NCBI GenBank assembly: GCA_949361645.1
Contig: OX442426.1
Location: 6,506,602 to 6,570,601 of the forward strand
Direction: 5' to 3'
Origin: Spongilla lacustris
Lineage: Eukaryota; Porifera; Demospongiae; Spongillida; Spongillidae
Length of the DNA stretch: 64,000 bases
Each line of letters begins with the position of its first letter. Position 1 is the stretch's first letter. Positions 51,423 to 61,585 of the stretch are shown in pieces. Both the position numbers and the translations under genes were made by a program. The notes beneath the pieces were generated by a model. It saw nothing but the letters and a program-made list of their open reading frames with translations, was not told the DNA's origin and did not search any database.

Positions 51423-51797
51423 TCAACATTGCGTTCGGACTGACTTGCAATAGTGCCCACATACGTACCTTCCAAATCCTTTCAGTTCCACTACATCGTC
51501 TCCATCGTCTTTAAAATCATGATCCTTGTCTACATCCCCACTGTACTTTGCTATATCTTCATCCTCCTCTTCTTTCTCCTCATCCACCTCTTCTTTCTCC
51601 TCATCCTCCTCTTCTTTCTCCTCACCCCCCTCTTCTTTCTCCTCATCCTCCTCTTCTTTCTCCTCATCCTCCTCTACTTTCTCCTCATCCTCCTCTACTT
51701 TCTCCTCATCCTCCTCTACTTTCTCCTCATCCTCCCTTTCTTTCTCCTCATCCACCTCTTCTTTTCCCACATCATCCTCTTCTTTGTCTTTCTTCAC
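51423..51797 (-). CDS. Ginger acidic Glu/Asp repeat
   Basis: A 15- and 21-bp-based tandem repeat encodes (E)EEDEEKVEEDEEK-type sequence, then DVDKDHDFKDDGDDVVELKGF. The reading frame is kept across the array. The complementary strand reads Ser/Phe or Leu/Pro-rich and is not a gene. Confidence 0.6.
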   Translation of the reverse strand: MKKDKEEDDVGKEEVDEEKEREDEEKVEEDEEKVEEDEEKVEEDEEKEEEDEEKEEGGEEKEEEDEEKEEVDEEKEEEDEDIAKYSGDVDKDHDFKDDGDDVVELKGFGRYVCGHYCKSVRTQC

Positions 51798-51829
51798 TTC
51801 CTCTTAGTGAAGGCCGCATCAAAACATCT

Positions 51830-52545
51830 TCATCAAGCTGTCCCCGAAAGTTGACATCTGGAACAAAAATTGCCCTTGGAGGTTGGCCAAATACTAACTC
51901 ATATGGGGGTTCACTGTGTCTGCAGAGAAAAATAAAATACATCATAACATTTAAAGCATATATGGAAAAACATTGGATCACTTACACACAATATGTGGAA
52001 GCCATTGAGACCATGGTGGGGAATGATCGCTGCATTCAACAACCTTGGCACTGATCATCCTCTCAAGTGTGTAGTGTGCCTGCTCAACTAACCCTTGGGA
52101 TTGGGTATGTCATGGACGACCACTGATTAGCTGCACATGACCTGGCCATGTAGAAACTACATCTTCAATGAGTTTGTTTACAAATTCTTTGCCATTATCA
52201 CTGTGAATGATAGCAGGCAAGCCAAACACTGGGAAAACATAGTTGTGCAATACTTTTAACCACATGGTTTGCCTTCTTTTTTACATGAGGAAATGCAAAA
52301 TTAAACTTTGACCAATGATCCACAATGTGTAATATCCAGTTGCATCCATTATGTGGCATATGCCTCATATCAATCAGATCAATCTACAGATATGAATAAA
52401 TATTTTGTACATGTAGTAAGCATGAATAGTGATTAAACCTACCTGGATACGAGAAAATAGCCCATCAGCTATTATTGGTCTTAAAGGGGCTTTGGTGTGC
52501 TGTGGTTTCTTTAAGCTGCATGTTGAACACAAGCTTACATACATT
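51830..52545 (-). pseudogene. Ginger integrase core (DDE), broken
   Basis: Minus-strand exon 52541-52443 gives SLCSTCSLKKPQHTKAPLRP (zinc-finger CxxC). A GT-AG intron lies at 52442-52385. Then come IDLIDMRHMPHNGC and LHIVDHWSKFNFAFP (first catalytic Asp), a frame shift near 52255, AIIHSDNGKEFVNKL (second Asp), TGA in place of Arg in the GRPRH-like motif (about 52116), and QSQGLVEQAHYTLERM (Glu). After another intron, PYELVFGQPPRAIFVPD begins near 51910. All three catalytic acids persist. Motifs match the KRBA2-like integrase group. Confidence 0.8.
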
Positions 52546-52689
52546 TAAACCACAACTCTTGGTATGTAGGAGTATAATGACTGGACCTACAATGTATAAG
52601 AAGTGACACACACATGACACAGACGTGACTCAACTTAGCATATACATGTATACGGCACTCCAATAGCAAGGAAATACAACTTACCCTAG

Positions 52690-53040
52690 CATAGGTTTTT
52701 CTTGAACCAGCATGCATGTGCAGACAATCTTTATCATGGATCTGTTTCAAAATATAGTAGAATTCCTCCACTATAGCGACCCTTCTATAGCCTTTCATAA
52801 TTGTGCGGTCATTAGCGTTCTATACATGTATACCAACGAACTGAATGTACGAACACAAAAGGAATTACCTCCTTTTCCACCTTGACTTGGAAAACCATTG
52901 CATCCCTTATTCCAGCTTCAGGCAAGTCTAGCAGTTGAAATCCACTTCTTTTAATAAGCCTGTAGGTACTTGGATAAATCGCGTAAGTGGGGCCGTAAAT
53001 CGATGATCTAAAACTACGTCGAAAACTGGACACGTATTTC
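52690..53040 (-). pseudogene. Ginger N-terminal exons
   Basis: Exon 53040-52872 reads SIYGPTYAIYPSTYRL and FQLLDLPEAGIRDAMVFQV and ends at a GTAATT donor. The next exon (about 52800-52690) reads MKGYRRVAIVEEFYYIL and HDKDCLHMHAGSRKTYAR, the His-His half of the integrase zinc finger, with a perfect GTAAGT donor. They lead into the CxxC half at 52541. The true start codon was not located. Confidence 0.6.
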
Positions 53041-53735
53041 GTGAAGTTGGAAAAGGTCTTATACCGGTAGAAGCAAACAAAGTTGTTCGATTATCTGCGA
53101 GGTTGGTCCGACTACATAGCTTGATTTAGTAAGCCGATTTGTTGTAGAATGAAACGCCATTGCCTAATTTCGAGCTGGTTCTTGATCATTTTTTTTTTTA
53201 CGCATTGAATTCGTAGTATAATTTTGGAAATGAATCTTGACTCTGATTGTGAACCAAATATCACAGGATACATATTGTTATTTAAGTTAGGCATCGAATC
53301 ATCATATTACAAAGTATGAGGACGTTTGAATGATGCCCAAGGGGTGCTTTAACTACCCAGGCGTTTTGTGTTGGTCTGCATGAAAAAAGGACACACATGT
53401 TTATATAAATGTATCTTTATACTTGAACTAAGTAGGTTAACTTGGATTCTTTGTCTACAAAGCATAAGCACATAACCATTCCTTACAATAAAATGTTTTG
53501 TGACTACCCTATTTATTGCACACCCCATTCTTCAATCAACTAAGTTGTAAATGAAATTAATTTGAAGAATTAACAAATAATTTTATTTCTATTGTTGTAA
53601 CATTGTAATTCGATGATGCCCAAGCACTGTTCTTTTCAAGCCAAGTATTCATATTTTATTAGATGCATGCATCCATACGGGCATTACATGTATGAATGAT
53701 GCGCATGTGCGCAACCATTGCTTTTTTGCTATTTA

Positions 53736-54238
53736 GAATGAAGACAGTTATTGATCTAAGGAGGCTCATTAATGATTATGAAAAGGATGTGAGTGAGCAT
53801 GGATCCCTTCTAGCTCCTGAAATAAGAAATGGCTTAGTGTTGTACATCAACTCCAACCTAAAAAATGCCAAACCTATGGAAAAAGCCAAGATAGTGACAA
53901 AACGAGCACCAGGACAAGATGTGAACATTAATGCATTGTGCACTTCCATTAAGCGTGTACTTCAAACTATCAATGATATGAAGAAGCATCTTACTAGAAC
54001 CTGGGAAGATATTGTTTTTTTAAATCTTAATCTGAAATTTGAATTGCCTTTAAATGAATCCCAAACAAAGACATTCAAAAATCCACTTTCATCAGTCAGT
54101 GTTCTGCACACTAGTCAAATGGGCACCTCCTGCTCCATACGAATAAACCTTAGATCTAGCTGCACTGAATTTGGGGAAAGAAAAAGTTCTTTAAGGAAGT
54201 TAATGACATCAAATGAGGTTCTCAAAGCAAAGCTTTGA
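53736..54238 (+). CDS. Unknown plus-strand ORF inside the Ginger element
   Basis: An open frame on the strand opposite to the integrase: MKTVIDLRRLINDYEKDV (ATG 53738; the longer frame adds little), PEIRNGLVLYINSNL, KIVTKRAPGQDVN, RVLQTINDMKKHLTRTWEDI and LNLKFELPL, ending at 54238. It is charged and probably helical. An AG just before the ATG might be a splice acceptor. A diverged, frame-broken relative at 60945-61265 shows that this protein sequence belongs to a repeated family. No domain recognised. It could be a second transposon gene or a captured exon. Confidence 0.45.
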
Positions 54239-55069
54239 GTACTTGCTAGTGTTAAAATGCAAACCGCTATTTTCAAAAAGCATTAAATAGAAAGTCAAAT
54301 ATTGAAAAAACACTCAGTCCGTTCTAAATTGCTAAGTGCAAAAAAATAAATAAATAAATAAATAATAATAAAAGAAGTTGACGCAGGAAAATTGGTCATT
54401 AAAGCAGAGAAGCCATCACAGTGAAGCAAAACAGTTAACCTACTGGAAAACTGGAAAACTGATGAAGCTGAAGAAGATGGGGAGAACGTTACAATTGTCA
54501 TATACATGTATGGGCTGTTAGCAGATTACATTGCTGGCCCGTGGGGTAATTTAAGTGAACTGAATACATGAATACGCTTGATTGTACATAGTGTAGTGTG
54601 ATTGATATGTTTTTCTGCATTGAAAATTGTACTGGCAGTTTGATTTGTGTAGATTTCATCAGTTAGTACCATAATTCAGTACGTATAGTTATGTGTACTA
54701 TTTGGTAGAATAACCTTCCTTCTTATCATGACCAATAGTAAGCGTTAGTTACTTATTGAAGCAAAATCCAATGCATCTCTATGTATGATATTAGTGATAC
54801 TATGTATTTTAAAGTTTTGGTTAAGGCTGCACACTTATTTATATCTCTGTACTGATTATAAACTCAACCGGGACAGTTTTTGTTTCGCGTACCCTATTAA
54901 TTCACGTACATTCGCGATCATTTCATTTTTGATCTTTCGAATAGCGTGGTGCTCGCAATGAAACGCATAGCCATGAGTATAAGGTATTTTTGGAATGTAG
55001 AATTTTTGCTCTTTCTAACGATATATAATATGGGGCTGAAATCACAATTTGAAAAAAATATCCAACTAC

Positions 55070-55279
55070 CTAAATAAGGTGGCGAAAGTTTCTATCCCCA
55101 ATGCATAGAGGATTCTTTAAACAGTTGATGATCCGTTCTCCAAACTGCTGGTGAATTACGGCACTTCTTGTTCTCTTAGCGTCTTTTGGAAATGCAGCAA
55201 CAAGGTATTCTACGAACGCATCCATCGGGCGTGTAACACGTGGATAAGTGAATGTGACACCTTGTTGGTGCATGCGCAA
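55070..55279 (-). CDS. Short ORF next to the right Ginger end
   Basis: Starts at 55279 (MRMHQQGVTFTYPRVTRPMD), continues through FVEYLVAAFPKDAKRTRSAVI and FRHLI, and ends at TAG (55070). Its position just inside the right terminus, reading inward, is where the first exon of the transposase gene would lie. No recognised motif. A splice to the next exon is not evident. Confidence 0.35.
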   Translation of the reverse strand: MRMHQQGVTFTYPRVTRPMDAFVEYLVAAFPKDAKRTRSAVIHQQFGERIINCLKNPLCIGDRNFRHLI

Positions 55280-55374
55280 GTCACTATCCGGTTACATAAC
55301 CGGCCGTCCGGTTGTGTATCCGGTTGTCCGGTTACGTACCCGGTCAATTGCTGGGCATCCGTACGGAACAGCGC

Positions 55375-55800
55375 GTTGCCAATCCCGTTACGTTAGGTCA
55401 TCAATCTATGATTAACACATAGGACTAAAGACACTTTCCCAGACTCATTGACACATCTTGGTGTAATTGGTTGATGTCGTCACGTATATTTATGTAATAC
55501 GCAAAACCAGTCATTATGCGATAATGCTTTCGTGCAGTACGACACGAATGTACATGTATATGTATCTGCCTAGCGCCTAGTGAGTTTAATTAACGGCTGA
55601 TGGGAGATAATAGCAGCTATTTCATGAATTTTCATCCTCACTTGAGCGGACAAGTTTAGTTAGCGTGTGTATTGCTCAGGCAGCTAATACAAAGAGTTGG
55701 CTACTCCAGTTTGGGCTACCCGTACCCTGTTATGTTTACACGTCTAGTAGTTCTATAAATAGATTATTTAGTCAATCTGATATGTACACGGATTAATTAG
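55375..55800. other. No gene recognised
   Basis: Non-coding gap between the Ginger right end and the receptor exons. No transmembrane-coding frame for the missing receptor N-terminus is visible. Confidence 0.4.
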
Positions 55801-56615
55801 ATGTCCCGTTGAAGCTCGGAGCAAGGGCCTTTGCGTTGAGCAACGTTTTGGTGTGGGGCCTTCCGCTGGTGCCTGTAGCGTCCCTGCTAGGCACCAATCA
55901 TCTCGGGTATAGCCGCATGACCGCTGCCGGGTGGTGCTTCGTGAACGACCAGGAAAGTGACTTATCCTTGACTATAATTCTGACTCTGTTGGGCGGAAAG
56001 TTTACGGAGATTGTGACGTACATCATTGTCGTTGTGGCCTATGTCCTCACTATGTGCCGAACGTGCAAGGTAAAGATTAAAAAGATGCCTCTTGCATGCA
56101 TGTCTGTGCTTCTGATGGTATTATGTGCTTTTGTTGATAGATCCTTCCAAAGGTAGAGTGTAAACTTGCCGAGTTCAGGCCATTTTCTTATCCCGGTGTT
56201 ATACTTGTTACTTCGTATCTGGGGCACAACTCATTTCTTCTACACAATACCTTTATTTAAAAAATGCTTGTCCGATTATGAATTTAAAGTGGTGTTTGCA
56301 CTGCGCATATTGCAGGTAGGCCTCAGTGGAAACTAAACTAGTATTAACCCTCTGTACTCTCTCTTGCCATGCATGCAGGCTATTGGTGACCCAGGACAGG
56401 GGTGGTGCAATGCCATCTTCTACATAGTCTGCTCACCTGTGTACGGAAGGAAGCTGCTTATTCAGATGTTTGCAATGGCATCAGGTGCTGTGCAGGCATG
56501 CTTGAAGTTTTCTTTGAACATCAGTATTGGTGGCAGGATAGAAGCTTCTCCATTAGTTGGAATTTTATTAATAATGTGTGTTCTGATTGTATCTTGGTCA
56601 GTGCTGAATTCTTGA
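55801..56615 (+). pseudogene. GPR157-like seven-transmembrane receptor, TM4-TM7 part
   Basis: Three exons with phase-0 introns. Exon 1 (about 55801-56069) has TM4 ALSNVLVWGLPLVPVASLLG, extracellular GWCFVND and TM5 GGKFTEIVTYIIVVVAYVL. Exon 2 (56141-56315) has the third loop ILPKVECKLAEFR and TM6 FLIPVLYLLLRIWGTTHFF. Exon 3 (56379-56615) has TM7 AIGDPGQGWCNAIFYIV and a C-terminal part, then a stop. The motifs fit GPR157 and cAMP-receptor-like proteins. Exon 2 is 175 nt, one more than a multiple of three. The shift falls at TTTT 56183-56186, where three Ts would keep frame. TM1-TM3 are not found nearby. Confidence 0.7.
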
Positions 56616-56639
56616 ATATAATATGTGATTATTAATGTA

Positions 56640-58065
56640 CAGTGCAGTACATATATAGGTAAATAAAGAATATCAATTCAATGTGCATGTACATGCTCTA
56701 TACTAGCAAATTAAAATGACCTCCTATGCAGCCAATGCCACTCTTTATCTCCAATGCATGGGTGTGTGCAGGGTCGATCGGTTCAAATGACCCCCCCCCC
56801 CCCCCCCCCCCTCCCCGGCCCTTCTTTTATTTTAAATTGTTGATAATCCACCCGTATGTACAACATACTACCATGCACATTTTGCATTACATCACAAAAG
56901 GTCACCTTTGAATAAAATTTGACCCTCTCACCCTCATTTCCCTTGAAGGCAGCTTCATACGCCCATGCAGTGTACCATATAATCATATTAGGATGTAGTA
57001 AAACTGCGAAAGCTCAGACATTTAACAGAGATAACGCTCACTCATTCCCAACTTCCCCATGCACAAGTGAACTCGTTGGGTAAGTAAGCCTATACCCGAT
57101 TCTAACAGTCCAATCGGATTACAGTGAGACCATATATGACGGGCAGAAGGACAGTTCTAGGCCACAATGTTGAAGTTGAGGGAGGATCTGAATGCCACTG
57201 AAATAGCATGTGATGAAGAAAAATGTGGCACTCAGTCTGGCAAGGAGACCTTATCAATAGATTGATGGCTAAAAAATGTCTAGTAAATAACCCATGCATT
57301 CATTGCAGTACATTTCATTTCCTCATTATCATCAAAGTATTACAGCTTCAACCTATATACGTCAATATATATCTAGAGTGAGCACTGAGTAATATATGTA
57401 TATGACATAGGAGGGATGTAAATTCTTCAGGGAGTAATAAAGTTAACACAATATTTGCTGACAAAGAAATTAAAATAAGAAAAAGAATTTATGTTGTTTC
57501 CTAATGTCACAATTTGATTCATCCATACAAATGGCCCTCTATATTTGCATTGGCAGTTTCAACAGTAATATATTATAACACGTGCAGAAAGCATATCTCT
57601 ATTCAACCATTTGCTCCCTTCATGTTTATTTTTTTGAACACTCAAATATACTCTCAAGTGCTTCCCGGCTTTAAAATCTAACTTGGCTGATATCCAGTTA
57701 TATAGAGCTCTTTTATTATGCATGACATCAAGTATCACATCAAAATTAATTTAATGAAATTCAAAATTAATTCATGAGTTGAATGAAATTCAGCCGCCCT
57801 ATTGGTGCATAAGATACAGAGTCCTATAGTAACTTGTGCACAAGGGGGTCCAACATTCAATTTTAATTAAATCAACAACCAACACAACCAATTTAGAGAC
57901 CCTGCAGCCGTTTAGGTCACCAACTGGAAGTTGGACTGAGCAGGTGCTCTTGATTTTGACTTGATCACAATCAATATCTGCTAAACTGACCTGCTTTTTT
58001 CAGAAGACAATGTGTAAATCAAACAAGTGATTGCCAATGCCAATAGCTTGGATTGGCATATATAC
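56640..58065. other. No gene recognised; C run at 56791-56811
   Basis: AT-rich non-coding sequence. At 57934-57949, AAGTTGGACTGAGCAG matches the palindrome arm at 40613-40629, a possible trace of the same repeat. Confidence 0.4.
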
Positions 58066-58070
58066 CATTT

Positions 58071-58260
58071 GCAGTTGAAACTTATGGATGTTGTGGAGCA
58101 GAGGCTAGATGAATGCTTTTCTAGGGTAGAAAATTGCCTTGCAGCGATGATGTGGTGGTTGCCTTCCAAAGCCCACTATCAATTTTGTAGCATGGCTCTC
58201 ATTAGAGCTAACGCCAGAGCTATCCTATCCAGGACTGCATCCATCTTTGAGCCAGAGTAG
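58071..58260 (+). pseudogene. LINE scrap E14: family A C-terminus
   Basis: VETYGCCGAEAR with in-frame stops, followed by LIRANARAILSRTASIFEPE and a stop. This is the last ~60 codons of a family A protein with internal loss. Confidence 0.65.
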
Positions 58261-58499
58261 AGTGGAACCACGTATAAATGACCCAGTAATGGCACCGTGT
58301 TACTGTGCAACCTATGCTTTATATTCATTATTATTTACATGCATAGCTTTGTAGTGACATAAAGGGGATAATAAGAGACTTTATTTGAAAAAAAAAAAAA
58401 AATTGATTTTTTCTTTTGCATTTTTTCAAGTTTATAATTGTAATTTCAACACAGCATTATATCAGAGGCTCGGTAGGTGAGTTTTACTTTTACAGCCCG

Positions 58500-58868
58500 T
58501 CATAGTATTGATGTCACTGATGTTGTTGGAGTATGATCTGGTTGTGTAGTTGGGGGGTGGGGGGGGGGGGGGGGGGGGGGGGCTGCTGATGGTAGATCTT
58601 GTGCAGATCCCTGTTGTTTGAACAATGGGCTTGCCAATAACCTTTGCCTAGTACCTAGAACGTAGCTCTCATCCGGGTCCTCTACTTCACTCTTTTGCTT
58701 TTCGAATGTCCTACTGGGTTGTAGGTCAGATGGAAGTACCACTTTCCCCTGTCACTACGGAAACGGATCCCCATTTTTAATGGATGTGCAAGGAATCTGT
58801 CCTGATAAGAGCTTTTCCCACTCTCTCTCGTGCACTGGTTTAGGTTTCTTTCCACCAAGGCTTGCCAT
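58500..58868 (-). pseudogene. Possible host gene start with two in-frame stops
   Basis: From ATG 58868-58866 the minus strand reads MASLGGKKPKPVHEREWEKL and GQIPCTSIKNGDPFP, then TAG TGA. The same frame continues as QGKVVLPSDLQPSRTFEKQK, EVEDPDESYVLGTRQR and FKQQGSAQDLPSAA into a proline stretch encoded by a C-rich run, ending at 58500. The charged, non-repetitive sequence on both sides of the stops looks like real coding sequence. It may be a disabled first exon, or an intron may begin near the stops. Not recognised. Confidence 0.4.
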
Positions 58869-58874
58869 AGAGTA

Positions 58875-59875
58875 GGGTTGAGCCAAAACGCAGCGCGCGC
58901 ACGATGGAATGTATATTTAACAACAATACAATTTTTAATAACTGTATAATAAACCCAATTTGTGTGAAAAAGATGGCAGCTCTCTAGGCTATTGTCGTTT
59001 TTGAATTATTTTGAACAAACGGTAAGTGGTGCATTGCTATTTAAAGTATGTATAGGTATAGGAATCACTGAAGTTTGATCGAACCACACAGCGAGACCCA
59101 TTACTATATTCTAGAATGTGCAGTGAACGCGTGAGTAAAGTTGGGTCATGTGGAATTAAAACAACTGAAGGTTTATACGGACCAAAAACACCCTAGTGAT
59201 TTAGTTTGGGTCTCCCGCTACTTAAAAATGTGTTTGTCATCATTGCACCACTTAAAATGGCCGAGATATTTTTCAAACCACACCAGAATTCCTTATACGA
59301 AGTTCCACTCTAGTTAGATCATGTTAATGATGTGTGGAAAAAAAATAGTTACCTGAGCTACATATATATAGTAAGCAAATGCGACAGCAATCTTCTCCAG
59401 GTGTATCCCTTCTACTGTTAGTTACTTTGATATAATTCATTATGCATGGTGGTGACCAGCAAAATGAGGGTGGGAAGGGCTGGGGGATGTGGTTGCACAA
59501 CACAATCACCTGAGGGGTGTGGTCACTGGCTCTAGCTTGTTGCCAAGCCCATATGAGTACTAGTATAGAGAGGGGCCATGGATCGCAACCACACCAGGCC
59601 TCGTGATGGGCTTTGAAAGGGACAACCACTAGGTGTAAATTGTTTTCACTGGCCATAAGCTCATCTCCATTTGTTGATCATTGGCTGTGGAGATGGACTA
59701 GAAATCATTTAGCAACTGGGGCAAAAAGGCTTGTTTAACATTTTCAAGTTTGACCTTTTGGTTTCTGATCACTGACCATTGTCTTTGTAAAGTCCATTTG
59801 TTAAACATGTTAAATCACCAGTCACATTTTAATTAGAAACAGAAAAACATGTAAGAGATCAACAAGTCTGTAATC
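58875..59875. other. No gene recognised
   Basis: Non-coding. A 110-codon minus-strand frame at 59324-59656 has no recognisable domain or coding pattern. Confidence 0.35.
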
Positions 59876-59879
59876 TCAT

Positions 59880-60490
59880 ATTACTGAATTATTACTGAAT
59901 AAAACATTGCCGCTTGTATAACACTGACCAAACCTACAGTAGGAATTGTATGGAAAATGACAATTAATTTTTATGCTACAGCATGCCATCAAGTCATAGT
60001 CCTGTCCTACATAATGAAATGCGAGGTCACCCGGACATATAAAATGAGGACATATGATCTGGTAACAATCTCAATGTGCCCTCCACTCCATCTGAGGCTG
60101 GTTGTGGTACACAAAGGTGCAGAGGAGCTCTGTTCACAGATCCGGATATGGATATGTGCACTTGAGTAGCAGTAGCAGCATTGTTAGCAGGTAGGCCTAC
60201 AAATGTCTGTTTGATGGGAGGGGAAAAGTAACAATTAGTACATACATCCAACAAGCTACATGTATGCTGAATTGCTTACTACAAGTCTACTACAAGTGTA
60301 AGATTTCCTCCGGCATGATAATGCCGGATCTTTAAATGCGAGCATGCCAGTATTGATATCCCCGGCCAGGATGTAGTTGTTGTTTGATGAATCAAATGTC
60401 TTGAAAGCAGGTGTGGATATGTAATATGAACTTCATCCAGGTGATATTGGTGTAGCAACAAAATACGCTGTGTGCATGCCAGCAAATAAA
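59880..60490 (-). pseudogene. Three-exon gene fragment, copy 4 (decayed)
   Basis: The exon B equivalent near 60480-60300 reads GMHTAYFVATPISPG then a stop, then YYISTPAFKTFDSSNNNYILA. The exon C equivalent (60210-59990) is strongly changed. Flanking words such as ATAACACTGACCAAACCTACAG match the other copies. It is the most diverged member. Confidence 0.65.
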
Positions 60491-60944
60491 TCACATACTG
60501 TATTTAATATTAATTAAACTGGTGTCTAAGCCCCACCCCTCAATTCACATGCACCACACCCACCTCCATCCCTCAGTACCTTATAGTTGAAAAAAGTTTA
60601 ACTCTAAACGAAATAAAAGCTACCATCAAATTTGAGCTACCTAAAAAAAGAATAACCTATATAAATACAGTTTTGCTATATATAGATCATATGAAAATGC
60701 CATAATTTTTGGCTGATGCCCAAGGCATATCCCAGATTTTCTCATCCCCAGATATTTGTATTTGTATCATTAGACGTTGCCGCGAAAGTGGAACTAACGC
60801 ATGTTTTTTGCGCAATTTTCCCGTGCGCTTACATTAACCCTAACCCTACAAGTATATATTTTTCAATAAAAGATGTTGCCATGCTCTTTTGGTTGCAACG
60901 ATCTTGTTGGTGTGTATGGTTGTGCTGACTTTCCAAATTAGGAT

Positions 60945-61265
60945 GAAGACCGCTGAAGAGGTTGATTGAAGGTTTTGTTATAGTAGTGATGTCAGTGCAG
61001 ACAATGCACTAACTGCATGTTTCAGATAAGAAATGGCTTGGTAGTACACATATATACCAAATCAACGCAGCAAAGCATTATTAAAACTGCCAAAATGGTG
61101 TTTGTCCAGGAGTATGTCAGTGGGAATACTGTTTGATGCATTGACACAGTAAAGCTCATGTGAAAAAGTATTAATTATAAGAACCATCTTGAAAGGGTTT
61201 GGGAGGATATTCTTCATCTTTTAGAGGAAGATTTTCCACTTCCTATTCAAACCACCCCTGTGTGA
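60945..61265 (+). pseudogene. Decayed relative of the Ginger plus-strand ORF
   Basis: Reads IRNGLVVHIYTKSTQQ, IIKTAKMVFVQEYVSGN, NHLERVWEDILHLLEEDFPLP in shifting frames. This parallels EIRNGLVLYINSNLKN, KAKIVTKRAPGQDVN and KKHLTRTWEDIVFLNLNLKFELPL at 53825-54060. It shows the 53.7-kb protein is part of a repeated family. Confidence 0.55.
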
Positions 61266-61585
61266 TATACAATCTGTGTGCCATCATGAAGAATTACCAA
61301 GGACATGTAGTGGTACATGTCACTGAAACCCTTTTGCAATTTACTAAAGTATAAGAACTGTTGAACTGAACTGTTATATAATAAGTAAAGCAACATGAAG
61401 CTATAGGTAATGCAACACAACAATCGTAAACTTTATTAGACATGCTTTGTGCTGTGAAATAGCTTAATTGAAGTATTAAAACATAAAAATAAGCTCTACT
61501 CGTAAGGAGGCATGATAAATAGAGCATTCCAGGCTATAAAGAGAAGTAATGCCTTTTTATGTAGAAAGGTCCATAATTTTGGGTT

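Larger units (their letters stand above)
49166..55370. mobile_element. Ginger/KRBA2-like DNA transposon, 6.2 kb
   Basis: The ends TGTTCCGTACGGATGCCCA (49166) and its complement (to 55370) are exact. They are flanked by GCGC at 49162-49165 and 55371-55374, a 4-bp target duplication. A TGT start, a 4-bp duplication and a retrovirus-like integrase gene fit Ginger transposons. On the minus strand the order is: N-terminal exon, integrase zinc finger, DDE core, linker, acidic repeat, KRBA2-like RLPC block, CXC cysteine region and Ulp1-like protease. Introns separate several parts. Stops and frame shifts show this copy is dead. Confidence 0.82.

Noticed and set aside
51453..52054. Plus-strand Ser-rich, Phe/Leu-rich and HPPLLSP-repeat proteins
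   Set aside because: These are the complement of the acidic repeat in the Ginger gene. The minus frame joins recognisable integrase and CXC parts; the plus frames join nothing.
59324..59656. 110-codon minus-strand frame
   Set aside because: Low-complexity-free, but it lacks any motif or conserved-looking block; chance open frames of this size are expected in 64 kb.
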